A stretch of 64,000 bases of DNA from Pycnopodia helianthoides (lineage: Eukaryota; Echinodermata; Asteroidea; Forcipulatida; Asteriidae), in assembly GCA_032158295.1 (NCBI GenBank), contig CM063258.1, positions 5,598,583-5,662,582 of the forward strand, in the 5' to 3' direction. A program made the translations under genes and the position numbers. Positions 42,101 through 57,100 of this stretch are shown piece after piece. The stretch's first letter is position 1. Each line of letters begins with the position of its first letter. Below the pieces are notes generated by a model. The model ran no database searches and was not told where the DNA came from. It was given only the letters and a program-made list of their open reading frames with translations.

Positions 42101-45100
42101 TTTGGGGTTATTGCTGGTTTTGCCCTACTGATGAACCAATATTCATAAATACCTGGGACAGATTATCCATTCTGATTGGACGAGAGGACATCACGTGGGG
42201 TGTTTAAACGGATGATATAACACCGGCTAGAAGTGTTTAAACATGGCCTGGCAACTTTTTGTCAAAGAGGGCGCTATCACGTTTGCGCGGAGCGTGCAAA
42301 TTTGGTAAGCCACATAGTTTATTTCGCGCAAGTTGGAAACTTGCGTGCGATAGCTTGAAACTTAAGCGCGCAGGTTCGAAAATTGCGCGACGCGGTTTTT
42401 CTACATGCATAGAAATTCAACGCCGAGTCGAGGTGAGCTAAGGCTCAACTGTCAGATTTGTTCTCAACTTTTACAGGGCTTTTGGATATTTTTAGGAGAA
42501 AGGTATTTATGAATGGGAATCAAAGTTCGTCTCGGTGATATTATCAAGAACCAGGCCTCGGCAGGTTTAAACCACTAGTTTAAAACCTCTTCACCACACA
42601 TTGATTCCCTTAATTTCCCCATGAGCACATAGTAGTTGACTAACCTCAATAACAGCTAGAGTGCCATCGGCTAATCCAATATAGACGTTCCTGGTGCGTG
42701 GGTCGTGGACGATACTCAGTGGAGTGTCTCGTAGTCTCTCAAACCAAAGTTCCTCTCTGAAATCAGAACCGATTCCATCATATCCCGTCACACATAATCT
42801 CACAAATCAAGCCACCATGTTTGTCTTGTTCCCTCTTCCCGACAGCATTGATGAATACAGAACCTAGTTATTTACAAAAGGGATCAGACTACTTTGTCCT
42901 TTATACCTCGGTTTGGTTACATTGATTTGGATTTCAAAAAACAATATGGCCGACACATGATTTAAGGCCATGCTGTTCGTAAGTCTGACTTAACTTCAAG
43001 GTGAGCCGCGCCCATTTTACACAAACTCAATCCAATGATTTACCCAAAGCCCATAGGAGTTGCATTGAGTTTTTCTTCGATGATTTATGCAAGAAAAGTT
43101 CAATATTTAGACTAGGCTTTTACGTTCGTTCTTCAAAGACGAAGGTCTTTCTTAGAATTCAAAAATTCTTACATAAGAAATGCCTTGAAACGATGAAATG
43201 GAACCTTTTTTTGTAAAATTACACACAAAATGTATGCCAGTTTTAGTAAAGTTTTTTGTTCTTGTTTTTTAGAGAAAATTCCCGAAACTTGTCCGAATAC
43301 TCACAGAGTTCCCACACTGAAGGCATAGAGAAAATTGGAGATTGTTCCTAGCAGAGCCATGTCCGAACCAGCCATAGTCACACACACAATCCTGTTGTCC
43401 AGCTGAAACAAGCAATAAGTTTTACACATGTTAAATTGGACTGCATACGTGTGGCGCTACCATACCACTTTATCATCATTTAGTTGAGAAACGTCTTTAG
43501 TTGATAAACGTATCTTACCCTAACTCCAGAGTTTTGCTTGATACATTTCCCGACATCGACGCGGCCGATCCAGCCCTGCCTCAATTCTCCTCTGCAAATC
43601 AACAAGTTGCCTACAAAGACAAAACCAGGGTTGTTAAACACAGATTACATCATCCAACAATTGTGCAGTAAGGATGTGGGCCGTACTACCTCGTCCGTAT
43701 GCCATGTAAAAGTTTGTTCAAAAAAAAATAGTAAACCAACTGAAAAAATACCTGTTGTGACTCCCTTTACATGTTTTTGTCCAACTGATTTCATTTAAAA
43801 TAATGCTCTTCAGGAATGCCCACAAATAAAAACAGGCGTTATGGCGTACCAATACCATGTGACAAGCTTGTACGGCAAATTGAAATCACGTGACAAGAGT
43901 GTGTATGGCAATGTGCGTTGAGTGTTTCTAAGTTTTTCATAGACACCTTGCATTGGCCGCTATTGCTGAGATCAAACATTAGAAATGTGCCTACATGTAC
44001 CCACGGCGCACGGCGCACGGCGCTCAGCCATTTGTTTGTCTCCATTGACCTCAGTGAGGGTGCTGGTGGGGCTTGTAACGCCATATCCGTGTAAACTCGT
44101 ATCTGTGTAACTTGGTCGATAAATTATTGTTTTTAACTAAATGAATGTTCTAATTTTATGTGCCGATGGAAACTAAATTTCTGTACTATTATGATACAGA
44201 CAATAACATTTTATAACTCTAATTCTAATTCTAATATGCAGTGGGTCTGTTGGTAGATCTAAATGACATAGTATTTGAATAGAAAATTTTGCCATAGATT
44301 CATATGTCACATGGTACAATATTTTGCTATATACACAAATTATAAAATGCAGCAAAATAAAATGGTCCATTAGGTGATCTAACAACAGAGTGGCACAGAT
44401 TATGACTCCCAGGGCAGGGCGACATTCCCATGGTGTACATTAATGATGGCCTTTACCAGAGCTTCCCACATTTGCATCTTGCAATCGGGGAGATTTTGTT
44501 CAACAATCAGGAAGATCTTTAGAGTTGCATTAAACATAATATGGAACAAGTTTCCATAATCAGAGAGATTTTCAAATTTGTTCATCAGAACATGGAAATA
44601 TTGTTTTTTTTATTTTCAGGGAACTTTCTGCAGAATCAGGGAGAGTTGGCAGCTCTGCCCTTACCTTGGAAGCACTCTATTGCGCAGTCCATCTTCAAGT
44701 CGCTCATGCATCCCTTGTCGTCAAACGCTAAGGAAAGGTGCGACATGGGAGCGAGGCCCTCTTGTCTCTCAAACTCCTCTCTGGATTTCTCCTGTTGCTC
44801 AAAGACGACTCTTAAGATGCTCATGTAGTGATGCTGTCTCTCCTGGATCCACGTTGCCGACGGGAAGTTATCGTTGCTCTGTTTTACAATCTGGATAGGA
44901 AAATCAGGTCCATTGGGAGCGAGTGAGTTCAAAACACGAGGAATAATAATAACAATTACTAGTAACTAGCACATTTTACAATAACACACCAATGCGCTTT
45001 ACATAAGTGCCCGGTCATTGAGCCAATCACATTCTTGTAATCTTTCTCAGCTCCCTGGGGAGTATACAGCCCTGAGCTGCTGTGGCGCTCCAAAGGCTTT

Positions 45101-48100
45101 TTCAAACACATCATCAGCCTTTATCCTCACAGGTACCCTTTTATATTCTTGGGTAAAGAGAAGCAATTATAGTGAAGCATCTTGCTCAAGGACATAAGTG
45201 TCATGACCGGGACTCAAACCCCAAAATAACTCAACCACAAAAACCTGAATTTAATGTGATAAACCACTTCGACATGACACGCTATTATAATTGTTGTAAA
45301 CGGTGGAACCACTTTATGACAAAAGGAGATGTGTGTAGAAACTCAGTTAAAGGAACATTACAGAATTGGTGAGAAAAAACCTTGTAAAATATACTTTTTG
45401 ATCACAGATTTACATAAAACTTACACGCTCTAATGATGATGGTAGAAAACATCCCTTGAAATAATTCTGTCTGAAATGCCATATTGATGAGAAATGAATA
45501 AACTAATTTTCCGATTGGAGTTTATCGCTCAGTGAGCGTTTTATTCATTTTGTTAAATCTATATGATTTCATGCAAATGTGTAATCGGTTTTTCACTATT
45601 TTCTTGTGACCCAGATGGCCGATCGATCTCAAACTTCTACAGGTTTGTCAGTTTATGTATATGAGGGATTAAATAAAGTGCTTACACTGCCAGCAACTGT
45701 TTTGTTAGCAAAAACCAATTCTGTAATGTTCCTTTAAATACTCTACACATTTAAAAATCTAGCTTCTGCTGTTTTTACATCAAATTTTCCGATGACTGCA
45801 CATTCAATTTTATTTTATGTTTATACAAAACGTGGAAGCTATGCTCAACAGCTACTTCTGTGAAATTACAGGCAACTCTCTATTGACCCAATTCAACTCG
45901 GCCTAATTCATACAGCATGTAAGCAGAAATGTTTTGCTTACAGGGCATAGCAGAATTTCTATCTCATAAACACTGCCAAGCAGATAGCACGCTAGCTTGC
46001 CGGCGGTTCTTGTGAGCAGATGAGTGATGCGACAATGCAAATCCATTGTGAATATGCACACGCGTTGTCAAATCTGCTCGATCATTTATGAAATTCACTT
46101 TTGCTTACGCAATGTTTTTTCAGTAAGCACAAAACTTTGCTTACTGGTGACCAGCTTTATGAAATTTGGCCCCGACGTCATCACCAATGCTAAATTTTTG
46201 TTAAGCCATTTTGGGAGTCAAGATTCCTCTTGTGTTACTGAGCAGTGCACAGTAGACGCGCTCCATATCTTCACATGCAATTTGACTCCCAAAATGGCAG
46301 ACCGTGGGCAGAGAGTAGCCGTGTGTGAGGTCAGGGCCCAATTTCATAGAGCTGCTTAAAGCAGAAAGTGGTGCTCAACATTTTTCTGCTTAGCAAAAGT
46401 TAGCAGGACACCAGTCACAGATGATGTGGAATGGTATATTGGCTGTTAGCCTTTATCTTGGTTAGCAAAATTTTGTTGTGCTTAGCTACTTTTTGTGCTT
46501 AAGCAGCTCTATGAAATCAGGCCCTATGCAAGGAATCTATCTGTGAGACTTACATTGACAATGGCCTCTACATCTTGAGTCAGCTTAGCCATTGACTTGG
46601 TGTCTTTGAGGATGGCCAAGATGTCTTTCTTCTTCAGTAGGGACGCCTCGTGATACTCCAGCAATGCTATCGCAAACTGGAAAAGAACTCGCAGCCCGTC
46701 AAACAGGAAACAATCCCAGATACGTAAAAGCATCTGTAAGAACGAAATAACCACATCAATTAAACCCTATTGGTGCACTGTCCTGCCCAACTGGCTCTTC
46801 CCACGAAAAGCCACAACAGACCAAGTCCACAGTACACAAGCCATGGGGTTTCCACATGATACCAGCTGTACAAACAGAAGAAAACCCATGTAATAATAAT
46901 AATAATACACAGTTCTTTTATAGCGCATAACACATTACAGGATAGCATGTCCCTATGCGCTTTACATAGAAAGGAACAAATTACAAGAAAAAGTAATGCA
47001 GATAAGAAAATCCACTTAGAAGCAAAAAAGTACATGTAGTGTTGGACACTGAGTTCATGGGTGTACCCAACACTTGCCTAGAAGGTATGATATTTGTGCA
47101 AGTCTGTGGCACCTGTTTTCATGGGGGGTGTCTACCCATTGCAACCGAGGACTTTAACAAAAGGGATCCGGGTGTTTTGTATAGAGCAAGGTCGCCTCAC
47201 TTTGCTTTTGTGTAAACAAAAAAAAATATGGTACGCCGCTTAAAAAAAATAATAATAGTGGGAGGACCAAGGGAAGTGCTCGATTTAAGAGGTCAACAAA
47301 CATGTGCGAGTGTCTTAATAATAATAATAATAATAATAACTAGTTCTTATATGGCGCATTTCACAATAACGTATCAATGCGCTTTACATTAGTGCCCTGG
47401 TCATTGGGCCAATAGCATTCCTGTAATCTTTCTCAGCTCCCTGGGGAGTATACAGCCCTGTGCTGCTGTGGCGCTCCGAAGGCTTTTTCATACACAATAT
47501 CAACCTCTGCCCTCGCAGGTACCCATTTATACCCCTCGGTGGAGAGGAGCAATTATAGTAAAGCATCTTGCTCAAGGACACAAATGTCACGACCGGGGTT
47601 CGAACCCACACCCCGATGACTCGACCACCAGAACTTGAATCCAATGCTCTTCACCACTCGGCCACGACACCCTACTTAATGTTTGGATAGGATCCCAGCC
47701 AAGTTTCATAGCTCTGCTTACAACAAAACGTTACTCACGGTGAAAGGAACTACTTCAAAGAAGATGGCAAGGAACCAGTTGAGGGTGAAGGAGCACATCT
47801 CAATTCCTACTTCATTAAGATGACTATGTAGATCAGGCAGCCGCAACTCCAAGATGTCCTTCAGAATATTCTGATCTGCCTGAGCGCCGATGAGGCTGCT
47901 GTCAAAGTAGTTGGCAGGGAAGTAGGATTCCACAACTGCCACCATGCACCTGCCAACAATCAAATAGTATAACGTTAATAGTGTAACAATTATATAGCGC
48001 CAGAGTCAACCAATTGTGACATTCAGTCCAGGTCGCTGGGTTGTTTGTTTCATTCCTTAAAGGAACATTACAGAATTGGTGAGAAAAAAACTTGTAAAAT

Positions 48101-51100
48101 ATACTTTTTGATCACAGATTTACATAAAACTTACACGGTCTAATGATGATGATAGTAGAAAACATCCCTTGAAATGTTTCTGTCTGAAATGCCATATTTT
48201 ATGAGAAATGAATAAACTAAATTTCCGATTGGAGTTTATTGCTCAGTGAGCGTTTTATTCATTTTTTTGAATCTATATGATTTCATGCAAATGTGTAATC
48301 GGTTTTTCACTATTTTCTCGCGACCCAGATGGCCGATCGATCTCAAACTTCTACAGGTTTGTCAGTTTATGTATATGGTGGATTACATAAAGTGCTTACA
48401 CTGCCAGCAACCGTTTTGTTAGCAAAAACCAATTCTGTAATGTTCCTTCAATAGTGTAACAATTATATAGCGCCAGAGTCAACCAATTGCGGCGCTCACT
48501 CCAGGTCGCTGGGCCGTTAGTTTTATTCCTTAAAACTATCACAGTTCCCTCTGGAGTATAGAGCCTGTGTTGCCAAGCAGTGCATCAAGCTTAAGTCAAT
48601 CACAAGAACCATCTCTGCCCTCACAGATACCCGTTTACCCCCTGGGTTAAGAGAAATAATCGTAGTTAAGTGTCTTGCTCAAGAGCAGGAGTATCATGAC
48701 CGGGATTCAAACCCACACCCTGGTGAGATTTCCACCAGAACTCGAGTCCGGTGCACTAGATTGCTAGGCCACGACAAGCCAGAAAAGAAACCCCATTTGC
48801 CAACATTTTGGAAGCAAGTAATACAAGTTTTACAACTTGTTGTAGTGAGCACCATGTAAAGTATGGTTGTTAACCATGGCATCAGCTAAGGCACACTAGC
48901 ACAGACATTGAGAATCAACCAACTGGCTCTTTTTAGAACAACCACCTCTTCTAATTTCAAATTCTTCAAAACAAAACTTATTACTTATGAATTTCACATA
49001 CCAGAATGCAGTTTCGACATCCATGAAAAGTAGACAAGTTCCTGCAATGAAGTTCATCCCCTGGCAATATCCGACCGTTGGGTTGTGAACACAGAAGGCT
49101 TCCAGAATCTGCCTCAACTGCTTAACCTTCAAACATAGACATAAGAAAGAATTGTTACTAAAGTGTACTTAAAAAATGACAGCCATTTAAATGGGTTCAC
49201 AAAAATAATAAAACAACGCCAGAAATGATCATTGCGCTTCACTAACACATTACTACCTCTGACCACTGGGCCATTTATTTCATTCCTTAAACTATCTCAG
49301 CTCCCTGGGGAGTATGCAGCCTGTGCTGCCAAAAATGTAGCGCACCAAGCTAAAATCAATCACAAGAACCGTCTATACCCTCACAGGTACCCATTTACCA
49401 CTGGGCGATGAGAAGCAATTATAGGCAGGTGCTTTGCTCAAGGGCACAAGTGTCATGACAGGGATTCGAACCAGTACCCTGATACCCGTACCCTGATGCC
49501 TTAGCCACCAGAACTTGGGTCCACTGCACTAAACCACTCAATCATCACACGCTATAAGCTCTTCTGCTAGCAAGGACATTAACTGGGTTGAATGATTGTT
49601 CAGGGCACTGCTGGTGGTAAAATCTTTCTCTCTGGGGCATTCCTGGCTTCACTTTGAGCCATTTTCAAAACGCCGCTACAAAAATGTACTTACTCCTTCT
49701 GTTTCCTTGCTGTTGAAGTGGATATTATGAGGCATAGTGCGCAGGAGATCCAACTCAATCTGTCGTCTGTACTTGTCTACAGATGCCGAGGTACCCGTAC
49801 GATTACATAACCATTGGAAGTAATCCTCACTCTGTCATCGTTCAAACACATTTTTTGTTGTCATTATATTTCTTATTCAGCCGTTAAAATTGCACAATAA
49901 CAACAAGGCAAAACTACCGGATCGGCCAGGGTCAACAAAAAACAAAATTTATCTCTGTGATCCGTAGCCCTGTTGGCCAAGTCTGGTCAAACACAGATAA
50001 AAACAACAAATATATAACTATAAATTTTAAGAACAAATTAGTCAGGTTTGCAGTAACGTTATGTAATATTCTCTCTATGAGTTGAGATGGTTCTGAAAAC
50101 AACGGTTCTTTTCAGAACCAGCACAAGTCCTACAGAGATTTCATGCACATGGAGTCACTGCAAACCTTACTAGATCATATTCCCAACTGGTAAAGTTTCA
50201 AAATCTTATCTTTAAAGAGTATTGCATTCAGATAAGAATGTACAAATACAACGGTAAATATCAAAGTAAATCAAGACGTGAACATTTTTAAAAAACAATT
50301 AAAAAAACAAAGCAAGCCCACCCTGAGAAACAAATGCAAGTACAGATGTTATACAACTGCATAATACCTCCATACAAGAGAGCTACTGATGTTTAAAGAG
50401 GGGGCTCTAAGATCAAATTCAGTTTTGTGATCCACTCATTTTCCAAAAGATAAGAGTCCTTCTCAAAATGGAGACAAAATTACAAGTCTCTAACCTCATG
50501 TTAAAATGGTATAAAATTTCATTTTATTTGATACTCTTTCAGAGCGAAATTTGAAACACGACATCATCGGACATCAACAATTAAATGAAACATTACGAAT
50601 TGGTAAGAAAAAAACTTGTAAAATATACTTTTGATCACAGATTTACATAAAACTTACACGGTCTAACGATGATAGTAGAAAACATCCCTTGAAATATTTC
50701 TGTCTGAAATGCCATATTTGATGAGAAATAATAAACTAATTTTCCGATTGGAGTTTATCGCTCAGTGAGCGTTTTATTCATTTGTTGAACCTATATCATT
50801 TCATGCAAATGTGTAATCGGTTTTTTCACTATTTTCTTGTGACCCAGATGGCCGATCGATCTCAAACTTCTACAGGTTTGTCAGTTTATGTATATGGTGG
50901 ATTACATAAAGTGCTTACACTGCCAGCAACTATTTTGTTAGCAAAAACCAATCTGTAATGTCCTTTAAGGCGAGGTTAGAGGCTTGTAATTTTTTCTATC
51001 TATTGGAAAATTGAGTGCATCACAAAACTGAATTCGACCTTGGGAAGCCCCTCTTTAATGACAGACACATAGAGACGAGAGTAGAGCATCTCACCTTTTC

Positions 51101-54100
51101 TTCCTTGATTGATTTGACCCGTTGCATTACAAGCGTCTTCCAAACGTCACTTCTCTTGTCTGTTGGTATTCCATTGTACACCAGATCTCTCAGTTCATCC
51201 TTACCAAATAAAAAATATTGATGTCCAATTGAGAAATGCTTTAAGCATTCACAATAATACCGTAAGAGCACTTCTGGATTGTTTAATCAGTCATTCAGAA
51301 CAACCGTTATTCAAAAACAGTGACTTATTTCAAAATTGTGGGTGGGTGGGTTAAAGGAAAAAATCTAAATCTAAATTCACTTTTCAGTGTAAAAAAAACA
51401 AGAAAAAGTTACACAATAAAAATACTTGGGGGTCGAACAAAGAAAAATTGACTAGAGAGGGATTTGAACCATCGACCTCCGGGTTAATGTGCCGGCGCTC
51501 TACCAACTGAGCTATCTAGCCCTATATTGGCGGTCTCCCTATTTTGTCAATATCTTTGTTCGCGGGGGTGCCAGTCAGAAGCCGTACAACCGTTAACTGC
51601 CATGTAGCCAGGGATCACACACAAGTATACGATACAACCTGGGAAGCAGCAGCCAGGGGGTCACCTTAAGGGGATGCGACAATAAAAAATACCCGACAGA
51701 CTCTTTCAAATAATCTGTACTGCTCTGTTGTTTTGGTCAACTTTCTCTCAATAGTCGACCTTGTCTCGATACTCCACCTCATTCTAACAGACAGAAAAAC
51801 ATTGTACTAAGTTTGTGTGCTCGGGATTTTCTCTCTTTTTTTCCCCGTCAACTAAATCAACTACAAAGTTGCATAGTCCTTAAAAAACTGTAGCTGACAG
51901 CTTGGAAATCAACTGAAATGTCCTCAACTGTCCTGACCTGACAGCAGTGATCTAAAAAATATCTGTTTCATTTCAGGCATCACTTTGTCCTTCAATAGGT
52001 AAGATAAAGAATAGTCAGGGTATTTTTTTTTCGTTTTCACTATTTTTAAGATATAGAATATCAGTGTATTTTTTATTTTTTTTACTGAAAATTGGAATGG
52101 TGGTTTGGTCAAACAAGTTTGATTAAGTTGAATTGTTTTAACATATGTTATTCTGAATGGCCCCTAAATGAACACCTGCTTTTTCATAGAGAATTACCAA
52201 AACTAAAATCCCCCCGAACTTTCCCCTCAAAAGGCTCTTACCTGTTTACACAAGAAGACATCGTCATTGGAGTTCAGGTGATCGTCCCATTCTTTTCTAT
52301 GCTCATTTGATTTCTGTAAACAATAAATCCACAACAAAAAGTAGATTTAGTTTTTCTCAAAGGCTATTGGACAAGACTCTGCTCAGGTCCAAACGTCCAG
52401 CCATCCCCATCTTTAACATTCCAAGACAAATCCAATTTGTGATGTGATCAAGCTAAATGAGTCTTTTGTCGACCTTGTCAATTTTTTTTTTTTTTTTATC
52501 TATTTAAAGAAGTACAATCTCAGCTTTAAGGATATGAAAACCCCGTATTGATACCACCTTTGGTTCAAAAGTTATGGAAGTCGAAACACCAAGAGATGTA
52601 TAGAAATGTACACCCCTGTCGACCTATTTGGCCTTTTATTCAATAATGCATTTACCGACAAACGACTCATTTAGCTTGATCGCATCACATTATATTATAG
52701 CTTTGAATATTTGTTTGTTTGCTGGGAATTTACCCTTGAGGCTGCCATGAGGTGATCTAGTAGTATCTGGCACAAATGATGGAATAGTAACGGCTGATTG
52801 TTGATTGGATGCTGGAACCCGTAGATATCAGTGTGTCCCTCTGTCATGATAACCCTGATGGAGGAACAACATCAGTAATCGTTAAAAACACCATGAAGAT
52901 GAAAACGGGTCGAAGTCTTACCATTCTCTACTTACAGCGCCCCATAAGAAAAGGGCATGATTTGATGATTCTGTGGTAACTGGCACATGAAATGGGGCCC
53001 AGATGAGCACTTGGGCATCCCACATGAGCATCTGGGTATCCCACATGGGCATCCCACAGGAGCATCTGGGCATTCCACATGAGCATCTGGGCATCTCACG
53101 TGAGCATCTGGGCATCCCACATGAGCATCTGGGCATCCCACATGAGCATCTGGGCATCCCACATGAGCATCTGGGTATCCCGGATGCTGATCTGGGCATC
53201 CCACATGAGCATCTGGGCATCTCACGTGAGCATCTGGGCATCCCACATAAGCATCTGGGCATCCCACATGAGCATCTGGGTATCCCACATGAGCATCTGG
53301 GCATCCCACATGAGCATCTGGGTATCCCAGATGCTACTCTGGGCATCCCACAGGAGCATCTGGGTATCCCAGATGCTCATCTGGGCATCCGTCATCAGCA
53401 TCTGGGTATCCCACATCAGCATCTGGGCATCCCACATCAGCATCTGGGTATCCCACATCAGCATCTGGGAATCTCACATAAGCATATGGGTATCCCAGAT
53501 GCTACTCTGGGCATCCCACATGAGCATCTGGGTATCCCACATGGGCATCCCACAGGAGCATCTGGGCATCCCAGATGCTCATCTGGGCATCCCTCATCAG
53601 CATCTGGGTATCCCACATCAGCATCTGGGCATCCCACATCAGCATCTGGGTATCCCACATCAGCATCTGGGCATCTCACATAAGCATATGGGTATCCCAG
53701 ATGCTACTCTGGGCATCCCACATGAGCATCTGGGTATCCCACATGGGCATCCCACAGGAGCATATGGGTATCCCAGATGCTACTCTGGGCATCCCACATG
53801 AGCATCTGGGTATCCCATATGGGCATCCCACATGGGCATCTGGGTATCCCAGATGCTCATGTGGGTATCCCACATCAGCATCTGGGTATCTTCTGAAAAC
53901 CTTGTGTTGTACAAACCACGTTATCAATCATTCATTTTAACCCATAAGAAGCAATACATTTGTGTATAATCATTAGGACAAACATTTCACATGCAAAAAT
54001 ATCTGGAAAAATAGCACAAAACAGAGACTTTGTTTGGATATTAGAAATATAAATGAGTGCGTCAACATGGCCCACTGTTCTCAGGCTCTATCAATACAAA

Positions 54101-57100
54101 CAAGTCAGCTGGTCGTGATTAGTTTTACAATTTTCTGGCAAATATTTCCGACAATTGGCAGGTTTTAGGACCTTGAAGGCACTCACCTTGGATCAGGAAG
54201 TAATGGGTCCTGTTTCCTTGCACCGTTATATAACTCCAGAAACCGCTTATACTGCTGCTGTATGAAAAATAAAACACAGCAACTCAAATCAGTAGATTTA
54301 ATTATTCTAGTCATTTGACACCCCCGAGCAACGATAAGACCAAATAGGGAGACCGCGAACATTAGGGCTAGATGGTTCAGTTGGTAGAGCGCTGGCTTGT
54401 TAATCGACAGATCGCAGGTTCAAATCCCGCTCTAGTCTATTTTCTTTGTTCAACCCCAAATTATACATTTGAGGCCATGCATACAGTACTACATTTTAAT
54501 ATTTTATAATCTAATTTATTCAGGCTCCATTTGTTTTTAAGCAGATAAATGCTTTGGCGAGCCATCCTATTAAATGGAAACTCCATTTATTTGACCATTT
54601 CACATTGGGTTTCAAAATCCTTTTCCCGTTACCCATGCAGATTATTTTCAGTCAAAAAGCTTCAATTTTTTTCTAGCCATTAACTAATTTGTTTCATCAA
54701 AGAAACTCGGTTTGAACACTTATTATAAAGACTTTTTCTCATCGACATTTGTGATGCGATCAAGCTAAATGAGTCGTTCGTCGGTAAAAGCATTATTGAA
54801 TAACAGGCCAAAATAGGTCGACAGGAGTCTACATTTCTATACATCTCTTGGTGTTTTGACTTCCATAACTTTTGAACCAAAGGTGGTATCAACACGGGGA
54901 TTTCATATCCTTAAAGCTGAGATTGTACTTCTTTCAAATAGATATAAAAAAACTAAAATTGACAAGGGTCGACAAAAGACTCATTTAGCTTGATCGCATC
55001 ACATTTACAGATTTTAATAGCTCGTACTTTTTTCCGGTTGTGTTTATTTCCATTGGAAAGCTAACAGCAGATCATCAACCCACACCCGATCGAACAGACA
55101 GCATCCCAGAGTGAGATGAAAGACCTCATGACAACGCAGTATAATCCATCTCCACAAAATATTTTGCAGGTACGTGAAAGGAACAGGTCTTCGATAAAGG
55201 CATTGGGCAAAAAATCCATGCAACGAGTTAAAAAAACTAATTGTTGGCATTGCCTTTTTACCCATGACCCAAGACCCCACGGACTCCGTAAAACAGTTAC
55301 CTGCGTACATGCAATCCGCTTAATAGTCTCAAAAAACTTGGCCTGTTGACATGTCCACCGACCAACACACGCAGAAACTCTGAATGCCAGTTTATAAGCA
55401 CCCCGCTGCGTGGCTGCATAAGAGTTTTACATGTTATTGAATCCCAAAGTAAACTGGTTAAAAAAAAACAGGAGTGAGAGTCGTTGCTGACAAAAAGGTC
55501 CACCACCAAACCCAAGTTTTAGGAGGCAGGGAGGCATTTCCCGCTTGTAGTAACTCTAGGACTCCAAGAAGCTTTGTGCTTAGCCAATTTTTTTAGCTAT
55601 AGACAGGTTTGGAAATTGTGCCCTAGAATGAATCTCCCTCTTAGGAAAAAACTATAAATAAATACTAGTAAACTTGCGGGTACAACCATGTGTAAATCTC
55701 TTTTGTTCGAGTGTTGGCTCTGAGAAGAGCCGGTTTGGTCTTGACGTTTCGAACAGTTATACTCTGCTCGTCTTTTTCCTATTTGTCCACACCATGCAAA
55801 GCTTCAAACAATACTTAATCTCCCTCTTGTTTCCCATTATTTCTTTTCAGATCAACACCGCTGTATATTTCTTACCGCATCTTCCCAGCTTATGTCAAGT
55901 GAAATGTTGTCCTTGAGATCCAGCGATGTCACCTCGACTAACTGAGTCAGTAACTGGAAGTAATCCTGACGACTCTGGAGTAGATTGCTCTCTAGGTCAT
56001 CCATCAATCTGAACAAAGAGTAATTAACTTTCGATTGCAATTACACAATTATTGACTGCTTCCAGTGCTTATAATTAAAGTAGCCTTTTCGTCAATGCCT
56101 TCAATGGCTTAGACAAAGCTGTGTAGCCGCAAAGCGTCTGGAAGGGGATACCACATGCAGGCGGGCAAGTGGTGAAGCCACGAGAAATTTTCCAACTTGA
56201 TTTTTGTTAATTCTTTTCACTGTTTTTTTTTTTTTTTTTTATAAAGTGTGAAACATAAATTATTCACAATATTCAAACAAGTAAAGTGCTGAAAGGTTAA
56301 CCAATCACAATGCATAATAAAATAGTGTATGCTGACCCCAAGGGGAGACCTAATGCCGACGCGTTGGTGGTGAAGCCACTAGGCCTTTTCAAACATGATT
56401 TTGTGTATTTTTGTAAGATTATTCATGAAGTTTTGAACATAATTATTTTAATTTTCACATAAGTAAAGTGCTGAAAGGTTAACCAATCACAATAGGTTAA
56501 TTTATGCTGACCCCCATAGCTCATAAATGGTTTGGAAATTTTGCTACCTCAATACACCTAACGTCGTCACTCACAATAAATTTTGGTTACACCATTTTTA
56601 GGAGTCAGATTCCCTGTGTGTCACTGTGCAGTGCTCATTTTGGGCAGTGCGCAAACGCACCAGGGCCCAATTTCACAGAGATGCTTATGCAGCAAATGGT
56701 GCATAACAATTTTCTGCTCAGCAAAAACGAGCAGGATACCAGTCACAATTGTTACATGTTGGACGGGGATTTTGCCTGGTACCTTTATTCTGGTAAGCAC
56801 AATTTTGTTGTGCTTAGCTACTTTTGACTCGGCTACTATGAAATTGGGCTGAGATTGATACATGTGTGCCGTGGCATGTGGCGTGTCGTAGCCGATCAGC
56901 TTAGAGCACCAGACTCAAGCTCTGGTGTTTCTGATCAACAGAGTATGGGTTTGAGTCCCGGTCGTGGCACCTGTGTCCTTGAACAAGAAACTTTACCATA
57001 ATTGCTTTGTCCTTCGGATGGGACATTAAGTCCCCTGTACTAGGACTGGTAGTGCACATGAAAGAACCCAGAACACTTTTTGTGGAAGAATAGGGGGTTA

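Noticed and set aside
44400..44585. 61-codon minus-strand open frame between TBC exons
   Set aside because: It has no in-phase splice sites to the neighbouring exons, which already join in phase without it.
51428..51520. Functional tRNA gene on the minus strand (also at 54361, 58315, 61065)
   Set aside because: The tRNA-like heads have imperfect anticodon stems and are followed by the same non-tRNA tails at several sites, so they are SINEs.
52918..53940. Open frames of 121-240 codons on both strands
   Set aside because: They come entirely from the 21-bp minisatellite (period divisible by three). They lie within an intron of the TBC gene.
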